Shown here: positions 19,261 through 30,890 of the stretch, piece by piece | Layout: every line of letters starts with the position of its first letter | How positions within the stretch are numbered: the first letter of the stretch is position 1 | Assembly: GCA_905221605.1 (NCBI GenBank) | Contig: CAJNDS010002236.1 | Location: 426,086-490,085, forward strand | DNA: 64,000 nt | Direction of reading: 5' to 3' | Source of the DNA: Symbiodinium natans | Taxonomy: Eukaryota; Sar; Dinophyceae; Suessiales; Symbiodiniaceae | The notes under the pieces: generated by a model | The model's input: only the letters and a program-made list of their open reading frames with translations | Database searches by the model: none | Told to the model about the DNA's origin: nothing | Translations under genes and position numbers: made by a program

Positions 19261-22200
19261 TCCCGCCCAACCCGAGTTGAACCCAGGTTAAAACAACCAG
19301 GGTGCGGCTGTCGGGGGGAACAACAACAACTCCAAAAACCCAAATTCGGAACTCAATTTTTTTTGCATCGAGCTGTTTTACCACGTCAGCGGCGCAGTAA
19401 GCGATTCAAGACAATTGCTCGTAAGAGGTGAGACAAAGTCTTAATGCAACAAAACACAGCAAACAAGGAACCAACCAGGAAACAAACACAACACGATCAA
19501 AAATCAAAAGTGAAACGCCACTCTTAGTGCTCGAAAAAGAGCAAGTAGTGGTACCAGCCCAAAGTTCGGAACTCAGGTTCCACTGGCGACAATTAGCCAT
19601 CTTCGCACTGCACCAGGAGACGCGTGAGTTCAAGCAATTCGTAACCCAAATCCATCTGAACGCTGCCTGCCGCACCGAACCGAACCACACCCTTTGCAGG
19701 CACAGTGCTCAGAATGTGGGTGTGGTTTGGTGCGAGAAAAAGAAATCCGAGTTGTATATGTGGATGAAGTCCGGTGGATTTCGGAGTTGGTTCCAAGGTG
19801 GAATTAGGTGAGCGTTTTAATGGTTTTCAAACTTCTCTCAATTGTTTTTTAAGAACTGCAAAGCGCAACAGGTGCTCTCCGTGTTCACTGCAAGCTGACT
19901 TCCAAAAATCACAAATCTCACCTGACATCATGCCCATTTTCTGAAATCTTGTCAGTTTGGAGAAGAGCAGTATTGACAGTTTTGTGGCATGTTGGCTGAA
20001 TGAAAAGCGCAATGCCTTTCTACTTTCTTTCGTGTGCAATTGATCGTTCGTCCGGCTGCACAAGGTTGTGGCAGTTGCTGTAATATTGGTGTTTTGGAGC
20101 ATTGAATGGACTTGGCAAGTTTAAACTGGGCTTGGAAACTGGAAGCTTTCTGGCAAGCCAGAAGTCTCCCGATCTACAAGTGCATGGTGGAAGCTTGTGC
20201 GCTGAACATGCAAGGTAAGGACGACTTGCTGATTCGGAAGGCTGCCGCCTTAATTTTCCATCGTCTCTGGCACCAGGAAGAAGATTTAGCGAATAGGATT
20301 TAAGCTCCCATGGGGAGTAGCCCACGATTCTCCATCGTGTTTGAAAGAGGCTGACGGGTTTTTGGGCTCGGACCACAAACGGCCTTTGGTGGGTTTGGGG
20401 TGGGCTGGTTTGACCATGCTTTGGAAGGGCTGGGTTGGGGTTGACCTTTTTAAAAGGGTTGGGGTGAGGGGTTTGACTTGTTTTGAAGAGGCACAGGGTT
20501 TTTGGGCTGGTTTGGAGTGGTGTTAAGGCCCGTGGACCAAAAACGCTTGTTTTAAGACTGCTTTCTGGGGCTTGATTTCCACAGCAAGCGCTAGGAGACC
20601 AAGTCGTCTGTATGTAAAGAGGCGCTCTTGCCAAAAAAAGGTTCTACTTGTGGCGACAGCCACGTAATACGTAACATTGGAAAGAGGCTCCGTCTGCAGA
20701 GAAAGACCGCCCGCGAGTTTGTTGGGGTTGCGGGTAAGTGTACAGCGTGTGGCCAATTACAGTGAATGGGCGCAGTAGAAATTTTTAAACAACGTGTTGA
20801 GAACGAACCTTAGGCTCAAAAGCTGTGTGCGAGAAAATTTGCTTTGTTGATTGTGTGGGGCAGGAGTTGGTTTACCACGATTTTTAAGATAAGCCAGCCA
20901 AATGATTCCAGTTCCTCGTCCCTCAATTAGAACTCAGACGGCAAAGCGTCAGTTTCCGATAGTTTCACGTAGTTTTACGTCCGTGCCGACGGACACTTTG
21001 AGTGCCTCACGCGGTTGAAGACGCTTGATTTGTTTTGCGTGTCCATGTGGTTTCATATCTTCTTGGCCAAGAGATCATCAGTACATCTTTGACATTGTGC
21101 TCAACGTCGGCAAGACCACTTTTCAATTTTACGTCCATCTGTGGTGCTTCTTTTTTACGTTCAGTGTCCACTGAGGAGGGTACAAGGAAGTGTAAAGTGC
21201 CTCCGCCCAACAGAGTTGTTCCGCTCGCAAGAAGCCCGGCGAAGTTTTCATGCAAATACGCAGAGTTGCGGTGCAAGGGTCGACAGCGTGTGCCACGACG
21301 TGTCTCACATGATCTTTGGAGCTTCACCGACGCACCGGCTCAGACAAGAGCATAGACAGTGCAGAAGCCTCCAACGTCGATTGCATGGATGATGCTGGCC
21401 AAGCTGCTTGCTGCCGCACTCAGCTCATGCTGCGTCGCAATTCCGGTCACGTTCAAGGTGCAAGTGCTTTTTGAACAGCGCCGGTTGTGTGTCCTGCGGC
21501 GATCAGACATCGGCATGAGCAGAACTTTAGATTTCCGCTACCAAGCTGCATGCAGTTCTTCCCTGCTTCGAGATTTCGTCCCTTCGCTTGCAGTCCGCAG
21601 GCTGATTTTCGAGGGCGACAGGTGGCACCTGGAGGTCCGTATCTTGTCGGAACCTTTCAGAGCTGGAACATCCCAAATGCCATTGCCACCTGTCAGCACT
21701 CTCTGTGTGGGGTGTGGCATATTTTGGGAACGTGGGCAAGTGGAATTCAGCCAGTGCACGAAGGCTTTAACAGACGGCGACGTGGATGGAATTTACGCAG
21801 CTTTGCTGCGTTCTAATGCCGGGACCTTCCGTATGCGAGATTCTTGAAGCTGCGTTGAGCCACCTCCAGGAAACAACGCTGGATTTGGCTGCAGACTCCT
21901 ATGAGAGCCTTGCATAAAGGGGTGTCCGAGTGGTTCCTGTGCATGCCTTTGCTGCCAAACTTCAATGGTTGGAGTATGTTTTGAAAATGTGTCCCCTCAA
22001 AGGCGTGACTTGCGAAACCTCAGCAGGATAGAACTTCCATTGAGTGCCCCAGGTTCAAATTTCTCAACGGCAGCGCGTGGGAACATGCGGAAATTTTGCC
22101 GCTGGCATGTAGCACCGCAGACGGCTTCGCTACTAGCTTGATTTGGGGAGACTAGCCGAAGTGCACCGGCTTGGCCAAATTTGAGGCATACTATTATGGG

Positions 22201-22835
22201 TACGGTGATGAGAACGCTCACCGTCGCCTGAACATTGCAGAGAATGCGACCTCCGCTGCGATGCACGCGTGTTTTAACGAAGCTTGTCTGCAAGCCGTAT
22301 CGCCATGGCGCCACGCCTCTTGTGAACACCACTAATACGTACAGAAGTATACGTATTGGGACATGATGGCGCATGGTGCTTTTGAAGAGAGAACCAGGGC
22401 ATGAAGGTTTTAGTTTTGTCTTGTCTTTGGGTTCCAGGGCTTGCGTCTACAGGGTGGTAGCCTTCTCAAAGAAGCGTCCATCCATCTCTGTGGTTCGAAG
22501 GAATGCGAGCCTTGTGATGCCCTTGGTCTCTGCGACGCGGCTGCATCTCCGGCAGAGGGTGCACTGCTCTTGGACCTGTCAAGAATGATATAGAATTTAG
22601 AGTCATAAAGAAGCCTAAGTAATGAGGACAGCCGAAAATCCAGACCTCCCCTGTCTGCTTTGTTAGGATCTGATGAGCCAAGGCAAAACCTACGATTGCC
22701 CCCCTTACTATGCCTTGAAGAGCAGTGCGTGGGAGCTAACCGGTGCATCAAGGGAGTCTGTGCTGCAAGGGCCAAGCTGACATCGGGGGCTGGGCTGGTT
22801 GGGGCCAAGTCGGGAAGCCAGAAGCGTCAAGTGTA
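19261..22835. other. Gene-poor stretch with only weak ORFs
   Basis: No domain is recognised. The longest plausible frames are 21359-21847 (plus, 162 residues, starts with a possible hydrophobic leader MLAKLLAAALSSCCVAIP), 20106-20303 (plus) and 19428-19811 (plus, charged). None has supporting motifs, and each has competing frames on the other strand. A G-rich GGGTTGGGG-like tract lies at about 20380-20470. Confidence 0.35.
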
Positions 22836-23070
22836 GGGTTGAGGGTTGAGGGTTGAGGGTTGATGCTTGAGGGTTGAGGGTTGAGGGTTTTGAGGGTTTT
22901 GAGGGTTTTGAGGGTTTTGAGGGTTTTGAGGGTTTTGAGGGTTTTGAGGGTTTTGAGGGTTTTGAGGGTTTTGAGGGTTTTGAGGGTTTTGAGGGTTTTG
23001 AGGGTTTAGTCGTTTTAGAGGGTTTAGAGGGTTTAGGGTTGAGGGTTGAGGGTTTAGGGTTTAGCCTCTC
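22836..23070 (+). repeat. GGGTTGA heptamer and GGGTTTTGA nonamer arrays
   Basis: At 22836-22885 there are GGGTTGA units. About 13 near-perfect copies of the 9-base unit GGGTTTTGA follow (about 22886-23002), then GGGTTTAGA and TTTAGGG units. Both look like derivatives of the TTTAGGG repeat. Because nine is a multiple of three, the array stays open in several frames (EGF or KPS tripeptides); these are not considered genes. Confidence 0.9.
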
Positions 23071-23154
23071 TGCAAAATTGCGCCAAGGGCACATGCTGCG
23101 ACGCGGTGGGCAGCGGTGCCTTGACCTGAAACATTCCGTCTTCCATGTCCCGAA

Positions 23155-23330
23155 GAACCCTATGAACCCTAATAAGCCTCAAAAGCTTAGTAACCCTAAT
23201 CACCCTAAAAACCCTGATAACCCTATGAACCCTATGAACCCTAGTTGTCATTAAGAGCCCTAATATCCCGAATAGCCCTGATAACCCAAATAACCCCTCA
23301 TAACCCTAACAGCCCCAACAAACCACCTAG
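23155..23330. repeat. Degenerate AACCCT-type repeats
   Basis: Irregular repeats of AACCCTAATAA, AACCCTGATA and AACCCTATG spaced by 9-12 bases. They look like heavily mutated telomere-like DNA just upstream of the first ILEI-type exon. Confidence 0.6.
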
Positions 23331-23336
23331 GCAAAG

Positions 23337-24153
23337 GTTCGATCGTCGTGCGCAGCGCGGGGTATTCCGACGGCAACCATGCAGAGTTCTGGCTGAGCCT
23401 CTGCTGCGCAGGTCGGAGGTCTTCTGGCAGTGGCTGCTAGTGTTTGCGGTAGCTTAGCTGGGGACCCCGAAACCGAGGGATTCTGGGCCGACTCAGGAAT
23501 TGGGAGCTCTTGTACTCAACGGGTGCCCGTGGCCTCACCGTCGTCGAACTGCGTCCCGGATCCCTGGGCGGGTACATCGCTGCCTCGATGCAAGAACAGT
23601 CGTAGAGAGTTCAGGGTTTAGGGTTTAGGGTTTAGGGTTTAAAGCGTGTCGGAGTGGCAGCAACAACTCCCGATTCATCACACCGGAGGGCTGCCTGCAA
23701 AAGAAATTTCTTCATGCAGGCATCCGAAAGCGCGACCCACCGGCCGGCATGGCCGAAACTTTACTCTGTATGCCTCACCAAGGTCAAGCATACGGAGACC
23801 TTTGACACTTTCTTGGATGCTCGGTGAACCCTGTTGTTGTGGAGGCTTTGCAAGTCTGCGTGTGTATGCGTTGCATTGCGCCATTTGTTTCCTTTCAGGT
23901 CCCTTCTTGCTTCTCCTGACCCATCTCCTCATGTTTATATCTTGGGCAAGCTTGCCGACAAAGGATTCGTCCAAGTTGGAAGACTACCTGTCCTCCGTCG
24001 TGGCCGGCAACCTGAAGCCTGTCCGCAAAACCCTGCCAGCCAGCCTTAAACTGTAAGCTTGGCCCTCACCCCCTGAAACGTTCAAACTTCAACTGGCTGA
24101 GGATCCTCATAGCGGCCGTGGACGAGGCTTCCGCCTCGCTGAGCCAACAGGCC
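23337..24153 (+). CDS. ILEI/FAM3-like domain gene, copy A (partial, multi-exon)
   Basis: Exons were found by homology to copies B and C downstream: about 23337-23395 (VVRSAGYSDGNHAEFWL), 23504-23558 (ELLYSTGARGLTVVELRP), 23782-23823 (VKHTETFDTFLDAR), 23968-24015 (SSKLEDYLSSVVAGN) and 24100-24153 (RILIAAVDEASASLSQQA). The order and motifs fit the ILEI (FAM3/PANDER-like) fold, also present in the stem of POMGNT1: a GRGLxVVxLxP strand, an FDTH-like motif, FLxSxxxGxxV, then V-DEAS. The final ALRxCGA and ALIGxKG exons of copies B and C were not found here. Arrays of TTTAGGG lie in its introns (23606-23642). Start, end and cellular role are unknown; this domain type is often secreted or in the Golgi lumen. 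Confidence 0.6.
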
Positions 24154-26689
24154 TGTACACAGCGCAGTATGCAGAGTTGGCGAGTTGGCTTCGAAGTCAT
24201 CGAAGTTCCTGAAAAGCCGAGGGAAAGCGGGTTTCGCGGTTTCGGATGTACGGGAGTTTGGATAATTTCGGGTCCAAGTCCAAGCAGCTCTAAAAGGTGA
24301 TTGAGTTTGGGGTTCAGGGGGGTTTGGGGTTCAAGCCATTCTTGCGTCCCTCGGAGGCCTGACCACAAAATTTAGCAAAACTTTTGGACGGGTGTGGGGG
24401 TGCTTTGGGGCTCGATGGAAACGAATGCTTGCAGTGCATGCAGGGTGACTGGGGTGTGTGGATTTCTGGGCAGATCCAAGGACATCCGAAACATCAGGCA
24501 TGCAAACTTCAAGAGCTTGCACAAGGACGTGACTCAATCTAGGGCCACCAGCACTATGCTGTGTTCTTTGTGGTGCTTTACTGTAACTTCAGATCCTTAG
24601 CCTTTTTGGGTTTATTGGGTTTCTTTATCAGGCAGCTAGAAGCTCAATTTTTACTACCCTCCTAAAGTGCAGCCAAGTGTTTCGCTTGGTATGGCCATCA
24701 TTCTCTCCGTTTTCTGATGCCCACAGGAATATGTTCTGTGCGCCGAAGCAATTTTTAATGGGGCTTTCTGCATCCTCAAGTCTCTAGCCTTTATGGCTGC
24801 AAAGAAGGTTTAGGGTTTAGGGTTTAGGGTTTAGGGCTTAGGGCTTAGGGCTTAGGGTTTAGGGTTCCTGGTATGGTCATCAGCCTGTATACCCTGCCAA
24901 AGCAGGCAAAAGCATTGATGGCGACCTGCGGGGCCGTGTCCATCCAGCAGATGGCCTTCAGGCCAGCTTCTTGCACAGCGGTCGACTCAACACCCCCTGA
25001 ACCCCCCTAAACCCCCCCTAAGCCCCCTTAAACCCCCCTCAACACTCTAAACCTTTTTGGCGCAAGCCAGAATGGATGGGCCGAATCTTGCAGGTGCGTT
25101 GGTACCGCATAAGAGCCAGAAGCCCCTCTTCCAGCAAGCCTGAAGTTGACTCGGCAACTCCTGTTTGCCCTTCGAACATGTGAGAGCCCTCCGGGCAGGC
25201 TTTGTAGCCGAGCCAAGAGCCGGGAAACACCAACGCTCGCTTGTGCTAACGCCGGCGAGCATACCGCGTGAAGCAGAAATCTGGCCCGAAACGAGCTTCC
25301 AGGCCCGAAATCTTCAATGCAACAGCCAAAATGCACCACGATTGGATCACAAAGGCAGCCAAAAGGCAGCTTGCCAAAAGGTGCAAGGGGGCTGCAACTC
25401 GACGAAACCCACTAAAGATCCGCCCAAGCTTTGGACCTGAACTCTACGATGCAAACTCGGCTGGCGTTCCTGAGGCCCAGGGCTTTTCTCCCACGCGCGG
25501 TTTTGCCTGGACTGGTTTGGTACTGAGCACAAGTCTTGGTACGTGTCTCGTCATAAACTTCTTCATGATATTGGCTGAAAATCAAGGACCCCCATACAGG
25601 ACCCTAAATAGCAGGATCCTTCTTATAAAGGACCCAACAGGGTACCGCTGATTTCTGAGACCTCCACATGTGGAAGGAGCCGTGAAGTGACTGCCCTGAG
25701 GAGCTCGTACGCGCTCATCGGACAGAAAGGTGGGAGTGCCTTGTCCGAGGCCAGCCGCGAATCCTTCCATAGGGTTTAGGGTTTAGGGTTTAAGGTTTAG
25801 GATTTAGGGTTTAGGGTTTAGGATTTAGGGTTTAGGATTTAGGGTTTAGGGTTTAGGGTTTGCAGAGTAGGGACAGAGAAGCACATAGATAGGGATCAAC
25901 AAACACATCAGTGTAAAATGAACAAAGATAAGGATCAGAGGCACTGGCCGTTTGCAGGAGCGACTTTTTCAGTCCGTAAGCAAGGAACATCGTCAAAGCA
26001 CGGGCATTTCCTTCCGAAGCTGCTGAGCGATTTTCTCCGGATGTCTAGTCTATTTGTGAGTTGATATTCGTCCGCAAGCAAGTTGGGCCCACACATTTAA
26101 ACCTACTGACCTCACTCTAGTGTCGAACCATTTTGCTTTCCGCCAGCGCTGCCGTGATCGCCCTTCTGGATGCGCAGCACAGAAAACACACACAACTCAA
26201 AAACACGCTGATCTAGAATCAACGATGCACCTTTGCCCCGATTCAGGATATCTCGCGTGAAGGGAGTGGAAGTGTCGTCGCAGCTGCGACGGTTACGCTA
26301 CCAGACTCTCGCCTTGGCTTTTTGAGCCGTCGCAAGCCCTCCCCAGAATTAACCCTAAACCCTAAACCCTAGACCCTAAAGTGCATTGAGGAGAAGCTGC
26401 CACCTTTATGCCACATGGCAGAAGCAGAGTGCGTTTCGTGTCGCTGTCCTGCCGCAGGGCCATTGGCCCATGTGTGCTCATGCTCAGTGTCGGAATGCCC
26501 ACTGCCTTTATGCCATTACTCAGCTAGAGACCCTAAACCCTAAACCCTAAACCCTAAACCCTAAACCCTAAACCCTAAACCCTAAACCCTAAACCCTAAA
26601 CCCTAAACCCTAAACCCTAAACCCTAAACCCTAAACCCTAAACCCTAAACCCTAAACCCTAAACCCTACACCCTAAACCCTAAACCCTA
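24154..26689. other. Intergenic or intronic DNA with telomere-like arrays
   Basis: No gene is recognised. TTTAGGG arrays lie at 24806-24868 (with GGGCTTA variants) and 25769-25862 (with GGATTTA variants); CCCTAAA lies at 26349-26382. A frame at 25268-25651 (plus) is open for 127 residues but has no recognised domain. CCCCCCTAA-type degenerate repeats lie at 24990-25050. Confidence 0.45.
25769..25862 (+). repeat. TTTAGGG array with GGATTTA variants
   Basis: About 13 units, several carrying the same TTTAGGA substitution at regular intervals, which suggests expansion of a two- or three-unit block. Confidence 0.85.
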
Positions 26690-26693
26690 CACC
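26527..26693. repeat. Longest CCCTAAA array in the window
   Basis: About 24 consecutive CCCTAAA units, nearly perfect (two CCCTACA variants near the 3' end). It directly precedes the first candidate exon of ILEI-like copy B. A TTTAGGG array of opposite orientation lies at 26801-26868. Confidence 0.95.
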
Positions 26694-26694
26694 A

Positions 26695-28060
26695 TGCAGA
26701 CCTTAGGCAAGATGTTCAACTGCTTCTGGGGAGCGCTTACGTATGTGCTGAGAGCTGACGCCTTGGAGACGCCCGGTAATTCTCTCGCACCTTCTCCGAA
26801 TTAGGGCTTAGGGTTTTAGGAGGGTTTAGGGTTTAGGGTTTAGGGTTTAGGGTTTAGGGTTTAGGGTATATCGTTCCCTTTGGTTCCAGGCCTGTCGTGC
26901 AATCGTTTCAGCTTGCTGGTGGTGAGGAAACTTGCTGCGAAACAGCTGGTGCTGGTACCTGGGCAGGAAAAAGGTGTCCACCGTCCTCTGCACAATGCTC
27001 GCAGCACGCGCTTGAGCAGAGGCGAGCAGTCTTTGGTGGTACGAAGCGCCGGATATTCAGACGGGAACAGAGCTGAATTCTGGTTGATGCATGGCGACAC
27101 ATCTGTTTCCGGAGTTGGTCGGTGCATTGCTGGGTGAATGGATTCTTCATGTCTTCATGTGGCATGCCGCGCCCTGAGCTTAGGAATGGTCAGAAAATCT
27201 ATGCTACCCGTACGCGGGGGCTCACGATCGTGGACCTGTGGCCGAACATGACGGCGACTTTGAAGGGTTAAAGTCGGCTTGTGAGACTTCGTCACTCGCA
27301 CTCCACAAGGTGAAGCACAAGGAGACCTTCGACACCTTTACGGATGCTCATCTGCACGGTGGTGTGTCTTCAACTTGCACGAGTGCGTTTCGGCAGATGA
27401 AAGGACTCGTCGTCTATGGTTGCATACCTGAGCTCAACGGCCAATGGCAACGTGTCCCGAAGCAGCAAGCAGATGTCAGCTTGTGAGAAGCGAAGTTGGG
27501 CCAGAGCATCAGGGATCATCAGGGTGTGTTCGTCGTCTGTGCCTAAGTTGTGTAGCCCAAGGATACTGGTCGGAGCAGTGGATGAAGCTTCTGCAGCCTT
27601 CAGCCAAGAGGCTTGAAATGCCGGTCGATCGTGTAGACACGGGCAAGGAGCGCATGTTAGATGCTCCCAAAAGCACCACCTGAGCAGCATCTGTGCGCTT
27701 CCCAAAAATTTTCCGACAGAGGCGGAAAACGCTCTTCGCGAGTGCGGTGCCACCTTTCCCCAGCCGCTGTCCTTTCGGACCCTGAGTTGCATCAAGACCG
27801 TCAAGCGTGTCCAAAGAGGAGACTCTTATATTAAAATTATACTCTTGCTCTCTCTCTCTCTCTATAGTAAATGATATATCATGTGTCCGGCAAAGAGTCC
27901 ACAACTTAACCCACTTCTACTGCGGCCCTGTTCCAGTTGCCGTGTCGAACTGCGGGTCCCATGACAGCCGTAGCGACCCAGACGTAAACATTCCAAGGAG
28001 TGCCTACGCTCTCATCGGCATCAAGGGCGGAAGCAAACTCTCAGAGGCGCTGCAACGACA
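26695..28060 (+). CDS. ILEI/FAM3-like domain gene, copy B (multi-exon)
   Basis: Exons recognised by comparison with copy C are: about 26703-26775 (KMFNCFWGALTYVLRADALE); 27033-27093 (LVVRSAGYSDGNRAEFWL); 27178-27266 (LRNGQKIYATRTRGLTIVDL); 27309-27360 (VKHKETFDTFTDAH); 27419-27469 (VAYLSSTANGNVSRSSK); 27560-27613 (RILVGAVDEASAAFSQEA); 27723-27786 (NALRECGATFPQPLSFRTL); 28002-28060 (AYALIGIKGGSKLSEALQ). Together they cover a whole ILEI-type domain in order, ending with the family's ALIGxKG strand. Exact splice sites and the start are not settled. The intron after the first exon holds a TTTAGGG array. A (CT)n microsatellite lies at about 27843-27863. The role is unknown; family members act in the secretory pathway or outside the cell. 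Confidence 0.7.
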
Positions 28061-28754
28061 GAAAGCGCTTTCAGCAAGTGGGGGTTCCAGAAACTAGGGG
28101 TGTGCTGCTGTCCTTTAATTGAGATCTAGATGAATTCTTTGAAGCCTTCATGAACCATGGCATGCTTGAGTGTCGAAGCAATCATCCTTTTTTTCATCTT
28201 CAGTTGCTTGGCTTCGCGAAGAGATTCTTGGTTGTCAGGCGGCGCAAGTAGAAGGAGATGGATACGCAGTGGCGGTCGCTGAAGTGAAGAAGCCCGTGCC
28301 TGGACTGATAGTCTTTCCTTCATCTGGGGAGAGAAGGACCCTAAACCTGAACCCGAAGCCCTTGGACCGATCCTTGGGGCTGCTTTTTCAATGTCACATA
28401 CTTGTAGTGGCTGCGAGGTTCACAGTAGCAACAGCACGGAGCCCTAGGCTTACGGTAGCCTGTATCATGAGTAGAGCCTTTGTAGCAACCCTTGTCACCT
28501 TCTTTGCCCTTGCGACTTCAAGGAGCCGGTGGTGACCATGTGCCGCGCGGTAGGAAGCTGGCAATTTCGATTTTGTGTGGGGGTAGGGCACCAGGGTGTA
28601 GGATTTTGGGTTCAGGGGCTTGAGGGTTTTAGGGTTTAGGGCATAGGCTTTAGGCTTTAGGGTCTATGGGACTTCCAGACAAGCCCCGGTACGACCCCCC
28701 AAGCCCTGCTTGCTGGGTTGGCCTGTCCTCAGCGCCCATTGCGCACATGAGGCA
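28061..28754. other. Spacer between ILEI-like copies B and C
   Basis: A weak frame at 28170-28535 has no recognised domain. Degenerate TTTAGGG text lies at about 28615-28670, just upstream of copy C. Confidence 0.4.
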
Positions 28755-30066
28755 AGATGTACAACTGCCCTTCTGGATATGCGCTTCGCGCCGATGCCAT
28801 GGAGACCCTCGGTGCATCTGTCGTGCCCTCTCCGCATTAGGCAGCGTCTGTTGGTCCCAGTCTCTCGACGCTCGTGATGAGGAAGCTTGCTGTGAAGCAG
28901 CCGCTGCTGGCACCTGGGCTGTCATGCAGACGTACAAGGTTCAAAGATTCAAAGATCTGAACACATGTGTCCACTGGGTTATCAGCAGAATGCTGGTGGC
29001 GCGGGCTTGGTCTGAGGCGAGCAAGCTTTGGTGGTACGAAGCGCCGGATATTCGGACGGGAACAAGGCTGAGTTCTGGTTGATGCGTGGTGGCAGAAGCT
29101 GTTCTCCCGGGGGTGGTCGGTAAACTGCCCAAGGGGCACAGGAATGACGCGTGGTTAGTGACATGCCTTAGGGAGCGGCCCTCAGGTTTCCCCACTGTGA
29201 CGCTCAGGAATGGTCAACGGCTATATGAGACTCGTAAGCGCGGGCTTACAGTCGTAGACCTGTGGCCTAACATGACAGTGGCTTTGATGCAAATGCAAGT
29301 CTCACTGAGTCTCGGTCAGGTTTGAAACTTCATTGCCTGTCTAGCTGCTGTCCTCCATGAGGTGAAGCACATGGAGACCTTCGATACCCATGCGGATTCT
29401 CGCCTGTTTCCATCTCTCAAGCTTGTTGTTTGTGCATCGTTGCAAATGAAAGGATTCTTTGCCCATGGCTGCATACCTGAACTCAACGGCCAAAGGCAAC
29501 GTGCTCCTCAGCAGAAAACAGACTTGAATCAGGTTGTCCATGGTAGTGACTCATATAGTATCCCTTCTAGGAACCCTTATTGTGCTCGCTGTAGTAACCT
29601 GTATAGTGCCTGTGATCCTTGCCGCTTGCGGCCTGTCTGCAGCTGCCTCATGAAGGTTTGTGTGGGGTTACTTGTCGGGTTCCTAAAGGGATACTACACT
29701 ACAAGGATACTGGTCGGAGCAGCAGACGATGCTTCCGCAGGCATGAGTTGGGAGGCATGGGATGAACATGATCGTTGGTTTCAGACTTTTGCAAGAAAGC
29801 GTTCTTCAGCCAGATGCACCGATCTGGGTCAACTTTCAGTGGAGGCAGCGAACCAACTTCGCGATTGCGGTGCCACGTTTCCCCGCCCAATTTGCTTCCG
29901 GCCGTTGGGCAGCACAGGGAGACAGGATACAGAGATGTAGCCCAGTCGAGACAGGCGCATTGCACAAAGGTGTTCCTACGCTCTCATTGGCATCAAGGGT
30001 GGAAGCAAACTCGCGGAGGTGCCTGCCTTCTTCCGCACAGCGCTCTATGCATCACTGTGTTGTTGA
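28755..30066 (+). CDS. ILEI/FAM3-like domain gene, copy C (multi-exon)
   Basis: Exons: about 28758-28830 (MYNCPSGYALRADAMETLGA); 29028-29095 (LVVRSAGYSDGNKAEFWLM); 29204-29283 (LRNGQRLYETRKRGLTVVDL); 29361-29405 (VKHMETFDTHADSR); 29465-29518 (AAYLNSTAKGNVLLSRK); 29700-29760 (RILVGAADDASAGMSWEA); about 29838-29905 (AANQLRDCGATFPRPICF); and 29974-30066 (YALIGIKGGSKLAEV to a stop codon TGA at 30064). The canonical FDTH motif is kept here, while B has FDTF. The order and spacing of exons match copy B, so the two arose by tandem duplication. Diagnostic features are GRGLxVVxL, FDTH, LxSxxxGNVL, VxxDDAS, LRxCGA and ALIGIKG. Start and signal peptide were not located. Confidence 0.72.
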
Positions 30067-30319
30067 GGAGATGATGGAGTGAAGGTACCCATGAAAAACA
30101 CATGCCGGAAAGAATCCTTGCTATTTGCAGAATTGCCCCAGGTGGGAACGGCACCAGGAAAGGGGAAAGCTGTGGCTGTCGGCGTGCTCGTGCCTGAGCT
30201 CGGCCCTCATTGCGCAGCCTCTGGCTGCTTCCAAGACCCCTAAACCGTGAATCCCTAAACCCAACCCTAAATTCTAAACCCTGAACCCCCCAAAACCCTG
30301 CTTTGCTCTGAGGTTACTC
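30067..30319. other. Short spacer, no gene seen
   Basis: Ends with degenerate CCCTAAA-like text at 30236-30300. Confidence 0.4.
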
Positions 30320-30327
30320 AGGTTCCT

Positions 30328-30828
30328 GCCTGTGGATGGAGGCGTGAACCGTGCCTGCCGGGGGCAGTCACCCGGGGACAACAGCGGCGACCACTACGTT
30401 GCACTTCGGCGGCTTGTGGTCCCAGGATCTCCCCCTTTAAAGGTTCAGTGCCTCTTCACAGGGATCTGTATAGAGTTCTGTGATTCTATAAGGGTTTAGG
30501 GCCTTTAGGGTTTAGAGTTTGGGGAGGTTTAGGACGGTTTAGGACCTGGGGCTTCGACCTCCTGGTTGCTATGCTTCAGGTGGTCAATGGCATCGAAACG
30601 CTCCAGGCCTGCAAGATGGAGTGCATCCGGGCAGAGGCCCAATGCAACCTTCACAGTCAGTCCTTAACGCGAAACCCGAAACCCCAAACCCCAAACCCCA
30701 AACCCTAAACCCTAAACCCTAAACCCTAAACCCTAAACCAGGCATGTGTTGGCATCGAGCACAAGGGAAGCCGCTGTGAAGTCTGGACACGGCCAGGGGG
30801 TGTCCAGGCCTCCATTTACCTGGCAGCT
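30328..30828 (+). CDS. PAN/Apple-like cysteine module gene, copy 1 (three exons seen)
   Basis: Exon a at about 30328-30415 encodes PVDGGVNRACRGQSPGDNSG. Exon b, starting 30580 after CTTCAG, encodes VVNGIETLQACKMECIRAEA. Exon c starts 30742, directly after CCCTAAACCAG, and encodes ACVGIEHKGSRCEVWTRPGG followed by VQASIYL. The spacing of cysteines (C..EC, then CxGIE.....CEVW) resembles a PAN/Apple-type fold. The same three blocks recur in copy 2. The telomere-like array 30670-30738 forms the tail of the intron before exon c. The ends of the gene are not known, and it could be part of a longer extracellular protein. Confidence 0.6.
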
Positions 30829-30890
30829 TGGCTTGTGGTTTAGGGTTTAGGGTTTAGGGTTTATGGTTTAAGGTTTACGTCGAGGGTTTC
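30670..30890. repeat. Telomere-like arrays flanking a PAN-like exon
   Basis: CCCCAAA then CCCTAAA units at 30675-30738 end at the AG acceptor of exon c. TTTAGGG units at 30838-30880 lie just after the exon. The exon is thus framed by inverted telomere-like arrays. Confidence 0.9.

Noticed and set aside
22708-23254. ORFs with EGF tripeptide (plus) or KPS tripeptide (minus) repeats
   Set aside because: They come from the 9-base GGGTTTTGA array; the frame is open by arithmetic, with no support outside the array.
26527-26693. True chromosome end
   Set aside because: The CCCTAAA array is short and has coding exons on both sides, so it is interstitial.
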